From GCA-003244245 sp036266995 (GTDB lineage Bacteria; Actinomycetota; Actinomycetes; Mycobacteriales; Pseudonocardiaceae), in contig DATAWX010000033.1 of assembly GCA_036266995.1 (NCBI GenBank), positions 1 through 23,805 of the forward strand: a DNA stretch of 23,805 nt. Direction: 5' to 3'. The position numbers and the translations under genes are program-made. The notes beneath the pieces are model-generated. The model ran no database searches. It saw only the letters and a program-made list of their open reading frames with translations, and was not told where the DNA came from. Shown one piece after another: positions 21,870 through 23,805 of the stretch. Numbering within the stretch: the stretch's first letter is position 1; each line of letters opens with the position of its first letter.

Positions 21870-23444
21870 ATGACTACGACCCGGCCGTCCCCCGTCGCGG
21901 CGGCTCCTGCCCCGCCCTCCCGGCTACCCGCCTGGGTGGCAGCCATTGTTGGGCTGCTGTCGATGGGTGCGGGGTTGGCGACCGGGCACCTGGTGGGCGG
22001 CCTCATCTCGCCGACCGCCTCACCGTTCCTCGCGGTGGGCGCCAGCGCGATCGACCTGACCCCGCTGTGGCTGAAGGACTTCGCGGTTCGCACGTTCGGT
22101 AGCTACGACAAGGTCGTCCTGCTGTCGGGCATGGCCGCGGTGATCGGACTGGTCGCCGTGGTCGCCGGGCTGATCTCCCGGCGCTCCCGCACACCCGGCC
22201 TGGTGCTGATCGTGGTGCTCGGCGTGGTTGCCAGTGTCGCGGTGCTGTCCCGTCCCACCGCGGGTTCGTTCGACGTGCTCGCCCCCTTGGCGGCGCTGAT
22301 CGTCAGCGCCGGCACGTTCGGCGTCCTCCACCGCCTGGGTCGGCTCAGCGAACCTTCGACCGCCGGCGGGCCGGCAGGGGTGCCTCGCCGGACGCTGCTC
22401 GCCGGATCTATGGCGGTGGCCGCAGGTGCCGGGATCGTTGCGGCCGGTGGCCAGTTGCTGGTCGGACGCAGTGGCATCGAGGCTTCTCGCAAGGCGATCG
22501 GCCGGATCACGCCCGCGGTGCCGGCGGCGCCGATCCCGTCGGGAGCCGACTTCGCCGCCGACGGCTCACCGACCTTCATCACGCGCAACGCCGATTTCTA
22601 CCGGGTGGACGTCAACCTCACCGTGCCGCAGCTGAGCACCGCGGACTGGCGGTTGCGCATTCATGGCATGGTCGACCGGGAGGTCACCCTCAACTGGTCC
22701 GAGCTGACCTCGCGCCCGTTGATCGAGCGCGCGGTGACGATGACGTGTGTGTCCAACGAGGTTGGCGGGCCCTACCTCTCCACCGCCAACTTCACCGGTG
22801 TGCTGCTGGCCGACATCCTCGCGCAGGCCGGCGTGCGGCAGGGCGCCGATCAGGTGTACACAACCAGTGTCGATGGGTGGACCAGCGGTACCCCGACCGC
22901 GACGCTGACCGACCCGGCCAGGCAGGCCATGCTGGTGATCGGAATGAACGGCGAGCCGTTGCCGATCGAGCACGGCTTCCCGGTTCGGATGGTCGTCCCC
23001 GGTCTGTACGGTTTCGTCTCCGGGACCAAGTGGATCACCGACATGGAACTCACCACGTTCGACGCGAAGCGGGCCTACTGGCTGCAGCGCGGCTGGGCGC
23101 AGCGGGCACCGATCAAGACGATGTCCCGGATCGACAGCCCTGGGTCGTTCGAACGGGTCAGCCCCACCACGCCGATCACCGGGGTCGCCTGGGCGCAGAC
23201 CCGAGGCATCGCGAAGGTGGAGGTACGCCTGGACCACGGACAGTGGCGCCCGGCCGAGCTGTCCACGGAGGTCAACGTGGACACGTGGCGAATGTTCCGG
23301 CTGCGGGGCCGGTGGGAACCGGGTGCCCATGTGGCTGAGGTGCGGGCGACGGACAAGACCGGATACACCCAGACCGCGGACCGCGCCGCACCCATCCCCG
23401 ACGGCGCGACCGGATGGCACTCGGTACAGTTCACCGTCCAATGA
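21870..23444 (+). CDS. Membrane-anchored molybdopterin-dependent oxidoreductase (sulfite oxidase family)
   Basis: The 524-residue product has four to five N-terminal hydrophobic helices between about residues 12 and 210 (for example WVAAIVGLLSMGAGLATGHL, LSGMAAVIGLVAVVAGLI, LVLIVVLGVVASVAVLS). A Mo-cofactor domain of the sulfite oxidase/YedY type follows: ADWRLRIHGMVDREVTLNW, MTCVSNEVGGPYLSTANFTG with the probable molybdenum ligand Cys293, and HGFPVRMVVPGLYGFVSGTKW. Next comes a dimerisation-type immunoglobulin-like domain (ITGVAWAQTRGIAKVEVRLD). The catalytic part is expected outside the membrane. The substrate is unknown. ATG 21870 is preferred; a TTG 36 nt upstream is in frame but unnecessary. 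A lipoprotein gene follows in the same direction. Confidence 0.9.
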   Translation: MTTTRPSPVAAAPAPPSRLPAWVAAIVGLLSMGAGLATGHLVGGLISPTASPFLAVGASAIDLTPLWLKDFAVRTFGSYDKVVLLSGMAAVIGLVAVVAGLISRRSRTPGLVLIVVLGVVASVAVLSRPTAGSFDVLAPLAALIVSAGTFGVLHRLGRLSEPSTAGGPAGVPRRTLLAGSMAVAAGAGIVAAGGQLLVGRSGIEASRKAIGRITPAVPAAPIPSGADFAADGSPTFITRNADFYRVDVNLTVPQLSTADWRLRIHGMVDREVTLNWSELTSRPLIERAVTMTCVSNEVGGPYLSTANFTGVLLADILAQAGVRQGADQVYTTSVDGWTSGTPTATLTDPARQAMLVIGMNGEPLPIEHGFPVRMVVPGLYGFVSGTKWITDMELTTFDAKRAYWLQRGWAQRAPIKTMSRIDSPGSFERVSPTTPITGVAWAQTRGIAKVEVRLDHGQWRPAELSTEVNVDTWRMFRLRGRWEPGAHVAEVRATDKTGYTQTADRAAPIPDGATGWHSVQFTVQ

Positions 23445-23456
23445 GCACCGTCCAAT
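23432..23456 (+). repeat. 11-bp direct repeat spanning the molybdoenzyme stop codon
   Basis: CACCGTCCAAT occurs at 23432-23442 and again at 23446-23456, separated by 3 nt. The first copy runs into the TGA stop. Likely a small local duplication; no function is apparent. Confidence 0.6.
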
Positions 23457-23589
23457 CAGGACATGCCGCTTACAGCCGCAATGTGTCCTATTCGTAATCT
23501 GCGAGCCGTGAACCAAGCGCTGCGGACTACCGAAGTAATACGTGTGAGGCCCGGACCCGCCGGGCAGCCCGATGAGGAGTTGAAATCGA

Positions 23590-23805
23590 GTGAGGAAGAT
23601 TCAGCGACCCGCCGTGGTCGGCGCTATGGCGGTGCTGACCGCCGTGGTCGGCGCATGCGGCAGTGCGCAGCAGCCGGCCACCGGGAGTCAAGCTTCCGCA
23701 CCGGCCAGTGAGTCGGCCGCGCCCACTGGTGCGGCGACGGCACCGACCGGCAGTGGCGTCACCAAGATCAGCGACATCTTCGGTCCGGCCTGCAGTCAGG
23801 TGCCC
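23590..23805 (+). CDS. Secreted lipoprotein, probable fasciclin (FAS1/MPT83-like), 3' truncated by window
   Basis: This is the first 72 residues of a protein that continues beyond the window. It begins with a lipoprotein signal peptide: MRKIQRPAVVGAMAVLTAVV then GACGSAQ, with the lipobox VGAC placing the lipidated Cys at residue 23. A Ser/Ala/Thr/Pro-rich linker follows, then ISDIFGPACSQVP. That FGPxCSQVP stretch is what I recall at the start of actinobacterial fasciclin-domain lipoproteins related to MPT83/MPT70. The FAS1 domain itself is not in the window, so the family is provisional. The GTG start has GAGGAG about 10 nt upstream. It follows the molybdoenzyme by 145 nt in the same orientation. 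Confidence 0.75.
   Translation, partial: MRKIQRPAVVGAMAVLTAVVGACGSAQQPATGSQASAPASESAAPTGAATAPTGSGVTKISDIFGPACSQVP

Noticed and set aside
23458..23489. AGGACA...TGTCCT inverted repeat upstream of the lipoprotein gene
   Set aside because: The arms are only 6 bp with a 20-nt loop; this is within chance expectation and no promoter could be tied to it.
1..23805. tRNA, rRNA, CRISPR array, insertion sequence or integrase
   Set aside because: No cloverleaf-like segment, no regularly spaced identical repeats, and no transposase or recombinase motifs were seen on either strand.

Overview
The window is high-G+C actinobacterial DNA. Gene content points to a mycothiol-making member of the Mycobacteriales/Pseudonocardiales, and a Pseudonocardiaceae-like genome is my best guess. 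The evidence is mshA, senX3-regX3, the 33-residue ribosomal protein bS22, a BldN-like sigma factor, frequent GTG starts and strong G/C third-position bias. Gene order closely follows the M. tuberculosis Rv0482-Rv0508 block as I remember it: murB, SDR, mshA, ybjN-like, gpm, senX3, regX3, ppx, Rv0497-like, Rv0498-like, proC, HTH protein, bS22, galE2-like, serB1-like HAD, glutaredoxin-like. No database was searched.

Left part (1-5264): the tail of a Rieske protein, then a stretch that reads as visibly lower in G+C. It holds a MurB-type flavoprotein (+) convergent with a two-gene minus-strand unit: an SDR followed by a large membrane-anchored STAND/NACHT-like protein with a good Walker B but no recognisable P-loop. 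This is the most accessory-looking part of the window.

Middle (5265-9826): an SDR divergent from mshA across a perfect 24-bp inverted repeat; mshA overlaps a YbjN-domain gene. About 1.2 kb of mostly non-coding DNA follows, with strong hairpins, repeated CAGGGAA-type motifs and one small Cys-containing protein. Then comes phosphoglycerate mutase.

Core (9827-18145): a tight plus-strand cluster. The phosphate-sensing pair senX3-regX3 is preceded by a PHO-box-like array and followed by an exopolyphosphatase-family gene, a membrane protein and a TIM-barrel protein. Proline dehydrogenase sits beside pyrroline-5-carboxylate reductase, then a MerR/excisionase-type HTH protein, bS22 and an atypical SDR epimerase.

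Right part (18121-23805): a minus-strand unit reads BldN-like ECF sigma factor, RsbN-like DUF5667 membrane protein, HAD-IB phosphatase. A divergent glutaredoxin-like gene, a membrane-anchored molybdopterin oxidoreductase and the start of a lipoprotein (probably fasciclin type) complete the window. I saw no rRNA, tRNA, CRISPR array, transposase or integrase.
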